Assembly: GCA_011390155.1 (NCBI GenBank)
Contig: JAABSW010000007.1
Coordinates: forward strand, 49,317 to 113,316
Direction of reading: 5' to 3'
Origin: Clostridiaceae bacterium
GTDB taxonomy: Bacteria > Bacillota > Clostridia > Peptostreptococcales > Tindalliaceae
DNA: 64,000 nucleotides
Below are positions 20,451 to 29,220 of this stretch, one piece after another; position 1 is the stretch's first letter; the number at the start of each line of letters is the position of its first letter. A model generated the notes under the pieces. It saw only the letters and a program-made list of their open reading frames with translations. It was not told the origin of the DNA and searched no databases. Made by a program: the position numbers and the translations under genes.

Positions 20451-20888
20451 TTATTTTGCTTCTATTTCAGTGATCATGGGCTGTCCCTGTTCAAGTACCA
20501 GGTATTTAATGTACACTTCTGTGCCCGTATCGTATTCCTCTTCTTCCAATTGAGCCCGAACAGCTTCATCCAACTGAAAAACCATAAACGGCTGGGATTC
20601 TCCGATCAGTTCAATTTCCACCGAATGGCTGTCAGCAAATCCCACATACTTCCCTTCTGCTTCAATCAACTGATCTTCAGTTTCATTCTCCTGTTCTTGT
20701 TCCTGTTCTTGTTCTTCTTCCTGTTCTTCCGACCCAGGCGTTTCATTTTCCGGTGTCTCCACCACTTCTTCCGGTTCCGGTTCAGGTTCCGGTGTCTGGC
20801 TGCAACCAACCAGCACCAATACTATCACCATTATCAAAACCAATACTAATTTTTTGTTACCCTTGCCCCTTCTCATCATCTGCCACAT
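20451..20888 (-). CDS. Putative lipoprotein with Glu/Gln-rich linker and short beta-rich domain
   Basis: Lipobox-like VLVLIMVIVLVLVGCSQ; linker PEPEPEPEEVVETPENETPGSEEQEEEQEQEQEQENETEDQ; C-terminal YVGFADSHSVEIELIGESQ... domain. Confidence 0.7.
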   Translation of the reverse strand: MWQMMRRGKGNKKLVLVLIMVIVLVLVGCSQTPEPEPEPEEVVETPENETPGSEEQEEEQEQEQEQENETEDQLIEAEGKYVGFADSHSVEIELIGESQPFMVFQLDEAVRAQLEEEEYDTGTEVYIKYLVLEQGQPMITEIEAK

Positions 20889-20965
20889 CCTCTCAGGTCA
20901 TATTCTTCCTTTATTCCAGTTATACCCTTATATTTTATCAACTCAATCAGAAATTTATCCGATGA

Positions 20966-22006
20966 CTACTTGGATAGCGCCTGGGTCACGATTCCATTGG
21001 TACTGAAATCTGATCCTTTAATGGTGATCACCATTAACACACCCTCCGGCCCTGGTTCACGGTCTGCATCAACTTTTTCAATGATGGATTTTACTGACTC
21101 TGAGAGTGCTATGACCTGTACTTTACTGTTTATCATAAACTCGGCAAAATTGCTGTCGGCACGTCCCAGGTAACGGGCCTCAAGTACCACTTCTTCAAGA
21201 GGTTCTATCATAGTTAGTACCGGCATTTCTCCTTCTTCCACATTGAAGGAAACTGAATAAAGTGCCCCCTGTTCAACAGAATTTTCATTTAATGTATTTT
21301 TCAGTTCTTCCGTTAACCTGAATGACTGGTAATGGGCTGGCACATCAATGAGATTCATTTCAAGATAACTTCTATCAATCTGTTTAACAACAATAGCCAC
21401 ACCAACATTGGGCATTACTTCCTGTACCCCGAACATGGCGATGCTGTCTTCACCTTCTACCGGCGCTTCCATGGCTCCCATGACTCCGGGTGATTCATCT
21501 TCTACCGCATCTGGGGCAACTTCACTTGCAGCAATTTCTGGAGCTTCACTTGCAGCAATCTCGGGAGCTTCACCAGCAGCAGCTTCCGGGGCTGCCTCAG
21601 CAGGCATTTCTGTGTCTTCTGCCACCTCTGCCGACCGAAGCATGGCCGGAGCTTCCTGGGCCTCTTCCATGGCAGGGTTCATGCGGTCAATCTGACTGAA
21701 AATGCCAAAGGCAAGAAACAGAGTGGCTGCAACGGCGGCACCGCTGACCCACAGCTTTCTCCTAAATGGCTTTTGTTTTTCCTCATCAACAGCTTTGGCT
21801 GTTATGATCTCCTCTCCATCCGTCTCCAGGTCTGCCAACAACTCCTTTTCGCTGCGGAGGCGTTTAACCCCCCGAATGGTTTCCATCATGGCTGCAAAAT
21901 CCTGGTCCATTGAAGTTGGAGGCGCTGGTTTACATTCAACTATGAGTGCATCAATAAAATCATTAAGATAATCTTCCTGTTGTTGCTGAGTCATTTGGTT
22001 AAGCAT
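20966..22006 (-). CDS. Putative anti-sigma factor (single TM, extracytoplasmic duplicated domain)
   Basis: Overlaps the 3' end of the ECF sigma gene; one TM (LWVSGAAVAATLFLAFGIF); Ala/Glu-rich tandem-repeat linker; no catalytic motif recognised. Confidence 0.75.
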   Translation of the reverse strand: MLNQMTQQQQEDYLNDFIDALIVECKPAPPTSMDQDFAAMMETIRGVKRLRSEKELLADLETDGEEIITAKAVDEEKQKPFRRKLWVSGAAVAATLFLAFGIFSQIDRMNPAMEEAQEAPAMLRSAEVAEDTEMPAEAAPEAAAGEAPEIAASEAPEIAASEVAPDAVEDESPGVMGAMEAPVEGEDSIAMFGVQEVMPNVGVAIVVKQIDRSYLEMNLIDVPAHYQSFRLTEELKNTLNENSVEQGALYSVSFNVEEGEMPVLTMIEPLEEVVLEARYLGRADSNFAEFMINSKVQVIALSESVKSIIEKVDADREPGPEGVLMVITIKGSDFSTNGIVTQALSK

Positions 22007-22532
22007 TGAAATAGCCTCCTTCCTCTAAGATATCTTTCAGTTTCTGCACGCCTCGAAATTGAAGGCTTTTTATGGTTCCCACGGGTTTGGATAGTTCATC
22101 TGCCACATCCTTGAGGGGTCTACCTTCAACAATCCGCCAAAGGATGATTTTCCGGTATAATTCCGGGAGTTTTGCCAAGGCTTCCCGTAGCACAATGTTC
22201 TCTTCGATCATATGGCTTTCCGGTACCGCCAGGTTTTTTTCACTCACTTGGCTCATTTCCACCACTTTTGGACTTCTGCCCCGCTGGCGCCAGGTATCAT
22301 AGATGGTGTTTCTGGCAGCGGTAAAAATGTAAGCCCGGATTTTGTCTTCTTCCACATTGCCTTTCTTCACTTGCTGAAAAACTTTTTGAAACACTTCCTG
22401 TGTAAGTTCTTCTGCTTCCTCTTTGTTTTGAAGTCGATAATAAGCGTATTGATACACTTGTGGCCATAAGGTTTCATAGGTTTCCTGAAATAACTTATTC
22501 CAGGAAGATGATGCTGTTTTCATGACAGGCAC
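21999..22532 (-). CDS. ECF RNA polymerase sigma factor
   Basis: LWPQVYQYAYYRLQNKEEAEELTQEVFQKVFQQV...LPELYRKIILWRIVEGRPLKDVADELSKPVGTIKSLQFRGVQKL (sigma2/sigma4). Confidence 0.94.
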   Translation of the reverse strand: MPVMKTASSSWNKLFQETYETLWPQVYQYAYYRLQNKEEAEELTQEVFQKVFQQVKKGNVEEDKIRAYIFTAARNTIYDTWRQRGRSPKVVEMSQVSEKNLAVPESHMIEENIVLREALAKLPELYRKIILWRIVEGRPLKDVADELSKPVGTIKSLQFRGVQKLKDILEEGGYFNA

Positions 22533-22567
22533 CCTCTCTTTGTCGTATTGCTGGTTCTATAAGTTAA

Positions 22568-22593
22568 TACGTGCATACCCAAAAAGAGTTGCA
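22568..22593 (-). promoter_or_regulatory. Candidate ECF-type promoter (TGCAAC-N16-CGTA) upstream of the sigma gene
   Basis: Minus strand reads TGCAAC TCTTTTTGGGTATGCA CGTA, 36 nt upstream of the sigma start codon. Confidence 0.6.
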
Positions 22594-22670
22594 ATATGAC
22601 AGGATAAATCTTATGATAGAACTAGTGGTTTTGTGAACGAAGAAGATTCAAACATCAGGAGGTTTTTACC

Positions 22671-23978
22671 ATGAGTCATGGCGCTACAGAAGATGTTAAC
22701 CGTTCCAGTGCTTATCGATGGGTTGTGTGGAGTGTGCTGGTGTCAGCTTATTTGGTGGTATTCTTTCACCGCCTGGCACTTGGGGTTGTACGGGATGATT
22801 TAACCGTCGCATTTAGCATCAGTGCCACTACTTTCGGAAACCTGGGTGCCACTTATTTTTATGCCTACACCCTCATGCAAATTCCTTCCGGGTTGCTGGC
22901 TGATTCCATCGGGGCACGAAAAACCGTTACTTATGGCATACTGCTGGCAGCTGCAGGTTCCATCCTGTTTGGTCTCGCACCCACCATTGCCTGGGCTTAT
23001 GGCGGCCGGCTTTTTGTAGGTATCGGTGTGTCTGTTGTGTTAATCGCCATCCTTAAAATATTATCCCAATGGTTTCCTGCAGATCAGTTTGCCACCATGT
23101 CCGGCGTCACTGCTTTTATGGGCAATGTGGGAGGCATGATTGCCCAGACCCCTTTAGCCTTGATGGTGGTTTATTTCACTTGGCGAACCACCTTTGTTGG
23201 TATTGGTCTCTTCAGTTTTTTCATTGCCCTTCTTTGCTATGTACTTGTTCGAAACACACCGGAAGAAAAGGGGTTACCCTCAGTCTCACACAGGGGTTCT
23301 GTTGCCGCTAGCTCCTCTAAAGACAGTGACAAACCCTCGCTAAAAAGCGGACTTGTCTCCGCTGTTAAAAACCCGTATACATGGCCAGGCTTTTTTGTCT
23401 TTATGGGTGTTTTTGGTGCCTACGTTGCCCTAACAGGTTCCTGGGGCAACAGCTTTTTGCAGGATGTCTATGGGTATTCCTCCACTGGTGCCTCCAACCG
23501 TTTAATACTGGTGATCCTCGGCCATGCAATTGGCTGTCTCATCGTGGGAAAACTCTCTGACCGCATGAAACGCCGTCGTCGCCCCATGTTTTTATTTGTG
23601 TTGCTGCATTTAATCACATGGATGGTATTAATCGTTTGGAAGGACGGCACAGTCCCCGGTTTTCTTCTGGCGCCACTCCTTTTTCTCATGGGATTTGGGT
23701 CTTCAGCCGTTATCCTCACCTGGTCCTGCAGTAAAGATGTCAATGATCCTTCTATTTCCGGCATTGCCACCTCCATCGTCAACATGGGGGGTTTTATTGG
23801 CGCTGCCATCATCCCCGTACTCATTGGGGCCGTTATTGACCGTTACGGTGCACAACTGTCCGCTGCCGTACTATACCAACGGGCTTTTCTTATTTGCCTT
23901 GTGGCTGTTGCCATAAGCCTTGGAGCCACGCTTCTTGTAAAGGAGACTTACTGCCAAAACATTTTTTCCCAAAAGTAA
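22671..23978 (+). CDS. MFS transporter
   Basis: 12-TM-like hydrophobic profile; GRLFVGIGVSVVLIAILKILSQWFP; RBS AGGAGG upstream. Confidence 0.92.
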   Translation: MSHGATEDVNRSSAYRWVVWSVLVSAYLVVFFHRLALGVVRDDLTVAFSISATTFGNLGATYFYAYTLMQIPSGLLADSIGARKTVTYGILLAAAGSILFGLAPTIAWAYGGRLFVGIGVSVVLIAILKILSQWFPADQFATMSGVTAFMGNVGGMIAQTPLALMVVYFTWRTTFVGIGLFSFFIALLCYVLVRNTPEEKGLPSVSHRGSVAASSSKDSDKPSLKSGLVSAVKNPYTWPGFFVFMGVFGAYVALTGSWGNSFLQDVYGYSSTGASNRLILVILGHAIGCLIVGKLSDRMKRRRRPMFLFVLLHLITWMVLIVWKDGTVPGFLLAPLLFLMGFGSSAVILTWSCSKDVNDPSISGIATSIVNMGGFIGAAIIPVLIGAVIDRYGAQLSAAVLYQRAFLICLVAVAISLGATLLVKETYCQNIFSQK

Positions 23979-23980
23979 AA

Positions 23981-24002
23981 CCTGGTTCCGTATGGAATCA
24001 GG
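23981..24002. terminator. Bidirectional terminator between MFS and HPr genes
   Basis: CCTGGTTCC-GTAT-GGAATCAGG hairpin between convergent genes. Confidence 0.65.
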
Positions 24003-24264
24003 CTTCTTTAAAATCATTTTCAATAAGTGCTGTGATGGCTTGAAAAGCTTCTGTTTCATCTGGTCCGCTGACCTTAAGATGAATTTCTTCACTTTTTCTT
24101 ACTCCCATGCTCATAACGTTCATAATGCTCTTTGCATCATATTCGTTGCCGCCTCTGTAAATAAAAATGTCCGCTTTATACCTCATTGCCACTTTAACAA
24201 GAACAGCGGCAGGCCTGGCATGGATACCCGTTTCGTTGGTTACACAAATGGTTTTTTCAAGCAT
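23998..24264 (-). CDS. HPr-family phosphocarrier protein
   Basis: TGIHARPAAVLVKVAMRY (active-site His) and AKSIMNVMSMGV (Ser46 region). Confidence 0.93.
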   Translation of the reverse strand: MLEKTICVTNETGIHARPAAVLVKVAMRYKADIFIYRGGNEYDAKSIMNVMSMGVRKSEEIHLKVSGPDETEAFQAITALIENDFKEA

Positions 24265-24439
24265 ACGTCGTCACCCTTTCAGCAAGATTTTATGCTACTG
24301 TCTTTGGCAGATTATTACCTTGCACCATGCATCATCTATTTCGGCGAATCTTCTGAAGGTTTTCTCTTATTCATTGTACCTTAAACATCGTCAAAAAAAA
24401 AGCAAAAAAACAAACTTTATTATTAAGAGGAGGGTTACT

Positions 24440-25621
24440 ATGTCAAAATACAGTTTTGATGAAGTGATGGAACGCAGAGGCACCCATTCACTTAAGTGGG
24501 ATTTTGCACCAAGTTTATCCAACAGCCAGGAACTTTTACCGCTGTGGGTGGCCGACATGGACTTCAAAGGCGCTCCAGCCATCGTGGAAGCAGTGACATC
24601 CAGAGCAGAACATGGCATCTATGGGTACACCGGCATTTCCCAGGAATACAAAGATTCTGTAGTGTCCTGGATGCACCGAAGACACCAGTGGCAAATTCAA
24701 CCGGAATGGATCAGTGTGATCACCGGCATTGTACCAGCTTTGAACATGTTAATGCAGGCCTTTGCACAACCTGGTGACCAGGTGGTGATCCAGCCTCCTG
24801 TCTACTATCCTTTCTTTAACGCCATTCGGAACAATGGACAAACAGCGCTTCATAACACCTTGATCGACCGAAATGGCTACTACGAAATCGATTTTGAAGA
24901 TTTAGAAATAAAATTGGCAGATCCTAAGACCACCGTCATGATTTTATGCAGTCCACATAACCCGGTTGGCAGGGTATGGACAGAAGGGGAATTGCGACAA
25001 ATTGCGGAACGCTGTCTTGTTAACGATGTGCTTTTAATCTCTGACGAAATTCATCATGATTTAGTGTTTGCACCACACCGACACATTCCCACAGCGTCTT
25101 TGTCAGCGGAAATTGCGGCCAACACCATCACCTGCACCGCTCCCAGCAAAACCTTTAACCTGGCAGGTCTTCAATCTTCCAACATCATCATTTCAGATGA
25201 AAAAAAGCGACGCAAATTTCAACAGGCCCTGGATCGCAATGGGGTTTTTGCCATCAATCCCTTTGCCGATGTAGCCACCATTGCTGCCTACGGTAAAGGA
25301 GGGCCCTGGGTGGATGCCTTACTGGAATACCTCTCCGGAAACCTGGACTTGGTGGAGTCATACTTGCAGGAGCATCTGGCGCCCCTTACCATGAGACGGC
25401 CTGAAGGCACCTACCTGGCTTGGATTGATTGCCGGCAGTTGGGAATGAACACCCAGGAACTGCAGGAATTTATGGAAGAAAAAGCAGGTGTGGTGATGAA
25501 CCAGGGGCATGTATTTGGCGAAACTGGCGCAGGGTTCCAGCGTCTGAATGTGGCCTGCCCACGTTCTCTGCTGGTAGAAGGTTTAGACAAAATAGCCATG
25601 GCACTAAAATCCATATCTTAA
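24440..25621 (+). CDS. MalY/PatB-family PLP-dependent aminotransferase / cystathionine beta-lyase
   Basis: MSKYSFDEVMERRGTHSLKWDF...PLWVADMDFKGAPAIVEAV...CSPHNPVGRVWT...ISDEIHHDLVF...CTAPSKTFNLAGLQSSNIII; start at 24440 after AGAGGAGGG. Confidence 0.95.
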   Translation: MSKYSFDEVMERRGTHSLKWDFAPSLSNSQELLPLWVADMDFKGAPAIVEAVTSRAEHGIYGYTGISQEYKDSVVSWMHRRHQWQIQPEWISVITGIVPALNMLMQAFAQPGDQVVIQPPVYYPFFNAIRNNGQTALHNTLIDRNGYYEIDFEDLEIKLADPKTTVMILCSPHNPVGRVWTEGELRQIAERCLVNDVLLISDEIHHDLVFAPHRHIPTASLSAEIAANTITCTAPSKTFNLAGLQSSNIIISDEKKRRKFQQALDRNGVFAINPFADVATIAAYGKGGPWVDALLEYLSGNLDLVESYLQEHLAPLTMRRPEGTYLAWIDCRQLGMNTQELQEFMEEKAGVVMNQGHVFGETGAGFQRLNVACPRSLLVEGLDKIAMALKSIS

Positions 25622-25640
25622 CTCACACAAGTCAAAACAA

Positions 25641-25686
25641 AACCCCTGAACGACTTTCTTATGATAAATAAGCCGTTTCAGGGGTT
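25641..25686. terminator. Bidirectional terminator
   Basis: AACCCCTGAA ... TTCAGGGGTT between convergent genes. Confidence 0.7.
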
Positions 25687-25695
25687 CTTCCCGTT

Positions 25696-26316
25696 TTATA
25701 TGTTTAAATAATCAAGCAGAGCTGCAGCAGGGTCATCTGTTACTTCTTTAAATATTTCCTCACCCTCACTGTCATACACCACAACACCTCTTTTTACCCC
25801 AGTGTCTGTGCCTGCTATAATCCCTGCCTCCAGATAGTAGGAAAGCTGTTGGTCTGATAGTAAATCAAAACCCAGACTCTCTGCTTCCATTAATGCCTGG
25901 TGTGCACCCGGGGTGTCGGCACTGACCCCATACAAGGTATATCCCATATTCTCGATATCCTCAAGGTATTCGTTCAGCTGTACCAGCTGACTTCTGCAAA
26001 CGGTTCATCCGGCACCCAGAAAGAAAACAAAGATGTTTCCCTGGTCCGACTGATCCATTAGATCGCTCAATAAAACACTTTCATCCGAAGAGGTTGTCAG
26101 CGCTATGGCCTCCTGCGTCTCAGTATCAGTGATTGATCCAGCTTCATCCACAGATTCTGGTGTTGGTGCAGTACTGATATTCCTGAAACCAAGAAATGCC
26201 ACCACTGCAATGAGAATGACCGCCATCACCACCAACCAAAGAAAAGTTGATTTCCCCTTTGTCGGTAGATCCTTATTTTTATCATGCTTACGTTTCATTT
26301 TTCTAATTTGTGACAT
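25696..26316 (-). CDS. Candidate selenoprotein: membrane-anchored peroxiredoxin/thioredoxin-like protein with UxxC motif (TGA at 26005-26007 read as Sec104)
   Basis: ORFs 26005..26316 and 25696..25947 share one frame; read through TGA gives ...NIFVFFLGAGUTVCRSQLVQLNEYLEDIENMGYTLYGVSADTPGAHQALMEAESLGFDLLSDQQ..., a redoxin-type sequence with Sec in the usual catalytic Cys position. N-terminal TM STFLWLVVMAVILIAVVAFLGF; RBS AAAGGGGG. Confidence 0.85.
25974..25990 (-). promoter_or_regulatory. Candidate bacterial SECIS hairpin
   Basis: TCAGCT-GGTAC-AGCTGA; 6-bp stem, GG at the start of the apical loop, loop begins 20 nt after the UGA. Confidence 0.7.
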
Positions 26317-26639
26317 GCAGTCGCCCCCTTTATTAACCTGTTTTCCCTACTGTTGAAATCACAACCATCACCATTTCTTTATCAAACCATGCAGCTTATT
26401 TTCATCCCCTTGTTTCACCGGCAACCTTGTGAATAATACCTTACTTAACGGCCAATGGTTTATTGAGAATTATTTTTATTTTACGCAGGGATTTTTATTG
26501 ATTGTACCCCCAAATTTTGCAAAGAATCGCATTTCTTAAGGTTTTTAGTATTCCTATGGAAAGATGCTGCCGATTAATGATCCCCTCTTTTGGGTATTAT
26601 TCCCTCAACAAACACATTTCCCAATCCAGGAGGTAGACC

Positions 26640-27080
26640 ATGAACAACGAAACCACTCCCCAAAAGAAAGAAGCCATGAAGCATGTTGAATGGTGGTTTT
26701 TATTTGCCATTCTGATTATGATCGTTGTAACAATTTTTGCTCTTTCCAATGCTTCTCCTGCCCCAGTACGTTTTTTCATCTGGACCTTTGAGCTGAGCCT
26801 GGCACTGTTAATCTTTATTTCCGCTGCCATTGGCGCCGTCATCGCCATCATCCTGGGACTTATGAAACGATTGAGCAACCGTAAACGGTTTAAACTTCTT
26901 GAAAAACAGGTCGCATCCCTTGAAAAAGAGAAGGCTGCCCTTGAGATCCGCCTTGCAGAAATGGAGGCATTGCATCATAAAAGCCAGCCAGGGACAGTTG
27001 TTGGTTCAACAACCGAACCCATTGAACCCGTTGAAAAACAGGAAGAGTACCCACCAACACAGACTAGGGAAGCTGACTGA
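26640..27080 (+). CDS. LapA-domain (DUF1049) membrane protein
   Basis: WWFLFAILIMIVVTIFALSNASPAPVRFFIWTFELSLALLIFISAAIGAVIAIILGL followed by a coiled coil. Confidence 0.82.
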   Translation: MNNETTPQKKEAMKHVEWWFLFAILIMIVVTIFALSNASPAPVRFFIWTFELSLALLIFISAAIGAVIAIILGLMKRLSNRKRFKLLEKQVASLEKEKAALEIRLAEMEALHHKSQPGTVVGSTTEPIEPVEKQEEYPPTQTREAD

Positions 27081-28290
27081 AGGATTCCCTGTTTTTAATA
27101 AAAAAGTTCAACAACGCATCTTTCTTCTTTTCCCTTCCGGGCTTAAACAATGATTCAGATATTTTGATGAATGAAGCCAATCCATTGGCTTCATTTTTTT
27201 CCTTTTCCCAGGGACAGGTGCTGATGGTACGCATCCACTCTTCAAATGTATAGACCCTCAGGTGGTCAACATCACAAGCTTCAGCCACGGCTTCTGTGAT
27301 TCTCAGCAGTAACTCTCGGTATCCGTTAGTTTCATCCATATCCGACAACTTGATCAGTGCTGGTATGGCTTCTTCAAAAAACAGCCTGTTTAACGCTTTT
27401 TCTGATTTCAGTTCCAATGTTTTACATATTTCTTTTTTGACTTCTTCCGGCCATTGGCTGATCATTCTTAACGTTTCACCTTCTTCAGGAAAATCTTCCA
27501 GGTAATAGCGTCTGCCATGATAACCCCGAATCTTTTTTAACGTGTCATAATATCCCAAACTGAGGTTTTGTCTGATTTGCTTCTGGTTAAAATCCAACAT
27601 GCCCCCCAGATCACGAACCGGTTCAATGTAATGAATATTCGCGTCCTCCTGATCCACTTTAATAATCCTGCCGGCACTCAAAAGCCTTACCGCATAGATT
27701 TCCTTATAACCTTTTCGCACCAGCATGTTTGCCGGTAAATTGTTATAAAAACCACCATCCAAAAACATCTTGCCATCCAATAATCTCTCCTTAAACACAG
27801 GCAGGTAGGAAGAAGCTAAAAGGTATTCGCTCATTTTTCCCGAGGGAATGTCTTCTTTAAAAAGCTCCAGCGGTTTTGCATCCGTCAGGGAAAAAGTAAC
27901 AAAACCAAAGTCCATGGAGGAGTTTCTTATAACCTCTTCCTTAATCATCTTCTGAATCATTTTAAGGAGGGGCGAAGAATCAATGCCGCTGATTTTGATC
28001 ATTTTTCTTATATCATCAATGATTACTGAAATGTCGTTATAGTCCAGTCTTTTGTCACACAGCATTTTATGTATTTCATCATCCAGGGTCATGACTTGCT
28101 GTGGGGTGATGTTATACCAAAAATCCCAGGCAGTATCAAAATCATCCTGGACCATTAAACCACCATTAAAGGATCCCACAGATGTACCTGTAATTCCCTG
28201 AAATTCCATGCCCAATTCTCTGAAGGCCTTCCAGGCGCCTATCTGGTAAGCGCCCTTGACACCGCCACCTTCCAACGTCAGTCCGATCAT
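27064..28290 (-). CDS. Patatin-like phospholipase family protein
   Basis: MIGLTLEGGGVKGAYQIGAWKAF...GITGTSVGSFNGGL (GxSxG) and LDGGFYNNLPANML (DGG). Confidence 0.93.
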   Translation of the reverse strand: MIGLTLEGGGVKGAYQIGAWKAFRELGMEFQGITGTSVGSFNGGLMVQDDFDTAWDFWYNITPQQVMTLDDEIHKMLCDKRLDYNDISVIIDDIRKMIKISGIDSSPLLKMIQKMIKEEVIRNSSMDFGFVTFSLTDAKPLELFKEDIPSGKMSEYLLASSYLPVFKERLLDGKMFLDGGFYNNLPANMLVRKGYKEIYAVRLLSAGRIIKVDQEDANIHYIEPVRDLGGMLDFNQKQIRQNLSLGYYDTLKKIRGYHGRRYYLEDFPEEGETLRMISQWPEEVKKEICKTLELKSEKALNRLFFEEAIPALIKLSDMDETNGYRELLLRITEAVAEACDVDHLRVYTFEEWMRTISTCPWEKEKNEANGLASFIKISESLFKPGREKKKDALLNFFIKNRESFSQLP

Positions 28291-28302
28291 ATACCCTCAC
28301 TC

Positions 28303-29019
28303 CTATTCATAGAATTCTTTAAGCCGTTTCAAATCCTGCACAATGACCCTGCGGTTTCCTTCCAGCTTTAATATACCCTCTGATTGTAATGCTGAAAGTC
28401 TTCTACTGACCGTTTCTCTGGTCAATCCCAAATACGCTGCCATGTCTTCCCTGGACAGTGGCATTGTGATGGCAATGCCCTGGTCATCACCAACACCAAA
28501 GCCTTCCGCCAAGTTAGACAGAAGGACCGCCATCCGTACGTCCACATCTTTGTTAGTCACCACCTGCACCAATTTTTCCAGGGATTTAATCCTGTCATAG
28601 GCATGGGCCATCACCTTGTCTCTCACCTGGGGACTGGCGGCCAAAATCTCCCTGAAATCCTGTTGTGACAGAACACAAAAAGTGGTGTCTTCCAGGGCCG
28701 TCACATTGTATTCAAATACATCTTCTTTTAACAGGCTCAATTCCCCGATAAAATCTCCCTCTGCAAGTACATAGAGAATTTGTTCCTTTCCTTCCCTGGT
28801 ATAGGAATATGCTTTCACGCTGCCCTTATTAAGAATGTATAGACTGGACAGCGGTTCTCCTTCATGAAAAGCAGTCTCCCCTTTTTTAACACTTTTATGA
28901 CTGATCATCTGGGTAATCTCTTCCAGCCCCACTTCATCCAAGTGCTGAAACAGCGATACCTTTGAAGCACAGTATCGATCCTGGCAGGTTGTGCACCCAC
29001 ATCCTTTACACGCTGACAT
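28303..29019 (-). CDS. Crp/Fnr-family transcriptional regulator with Cys-rich N-terminus
   Basis: CKGCGCTTCQDRYC N-terminus; cNMP-binding fold; HTH MPLSREDMAAYLGLTRETVSRRLSALQSEGIL. Confidence 0.93.
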   Translation of the reverse strand: MSACKGCGCTTCQDRYCASKVSLFQHLDEVGLEEITQMISHKSVKKGETAFHEGEPLSSLYILNKGSVKAYSYTREGKEQILYVLAEGDFIGELSLLKEDVFEYNVTALEDTTFCVLSQQDFREILAASPQVRDKVMAHAYDRIKSLEKLVQVVTNKDVDVRMAVLLSNLAEGFGVGDDQGIAITMPLSREDMAAYLGLTRETVSRRLSALQSEGILKLEGNRRVIVQDLKRLKEFYE

Positions 29020-29133
29020 CCTCTGTCACATCCTCTCCAAATGTCTTTCATTGGTATATACCCATAATATCTCTTTTTGTTGCATTCAGATAGACGGTTC
29101 GTATTATTAACGGCATCAAAAACATTCACTGAC

Positions 29134-29147
29134 GTGATTTCAATCAC
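29134..29147. promoter_or_regulatory. Candidate FNR/CRP-like operator
   Basis: Palindrome GTGAT-TTCA-ATCAC in the divergent region between the Crp/Fnr gene and the Ric/ScdA operon. Confidence 0.6.
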
Positions 29148-29220
29148 ATGCAAGGCCTCTGTAACTTGGTAGAATGACATCAAGGCAATTAACCTGAACC
29201 TTAAAAAAGGAGAATGTGTT

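Noticed and set aside
25696-26316. Interpretation of the TGA-split redoxin ORFs as a pseudogene or sequencing error
   Set aside because: Frame is unchanged, downstream sequence is well preserved, the TGA lies at the catalytic Cys position, a SECIS-like hairpin follows, and a second locus shows the same pattern. Still needs confirmation of Sec machinery.
26317-26639. Possible small gene in the gap before the LapA-domain gene
   Set aside because: No convincing ORF with RBS on either strand; AT-rich promoter-like DNA.
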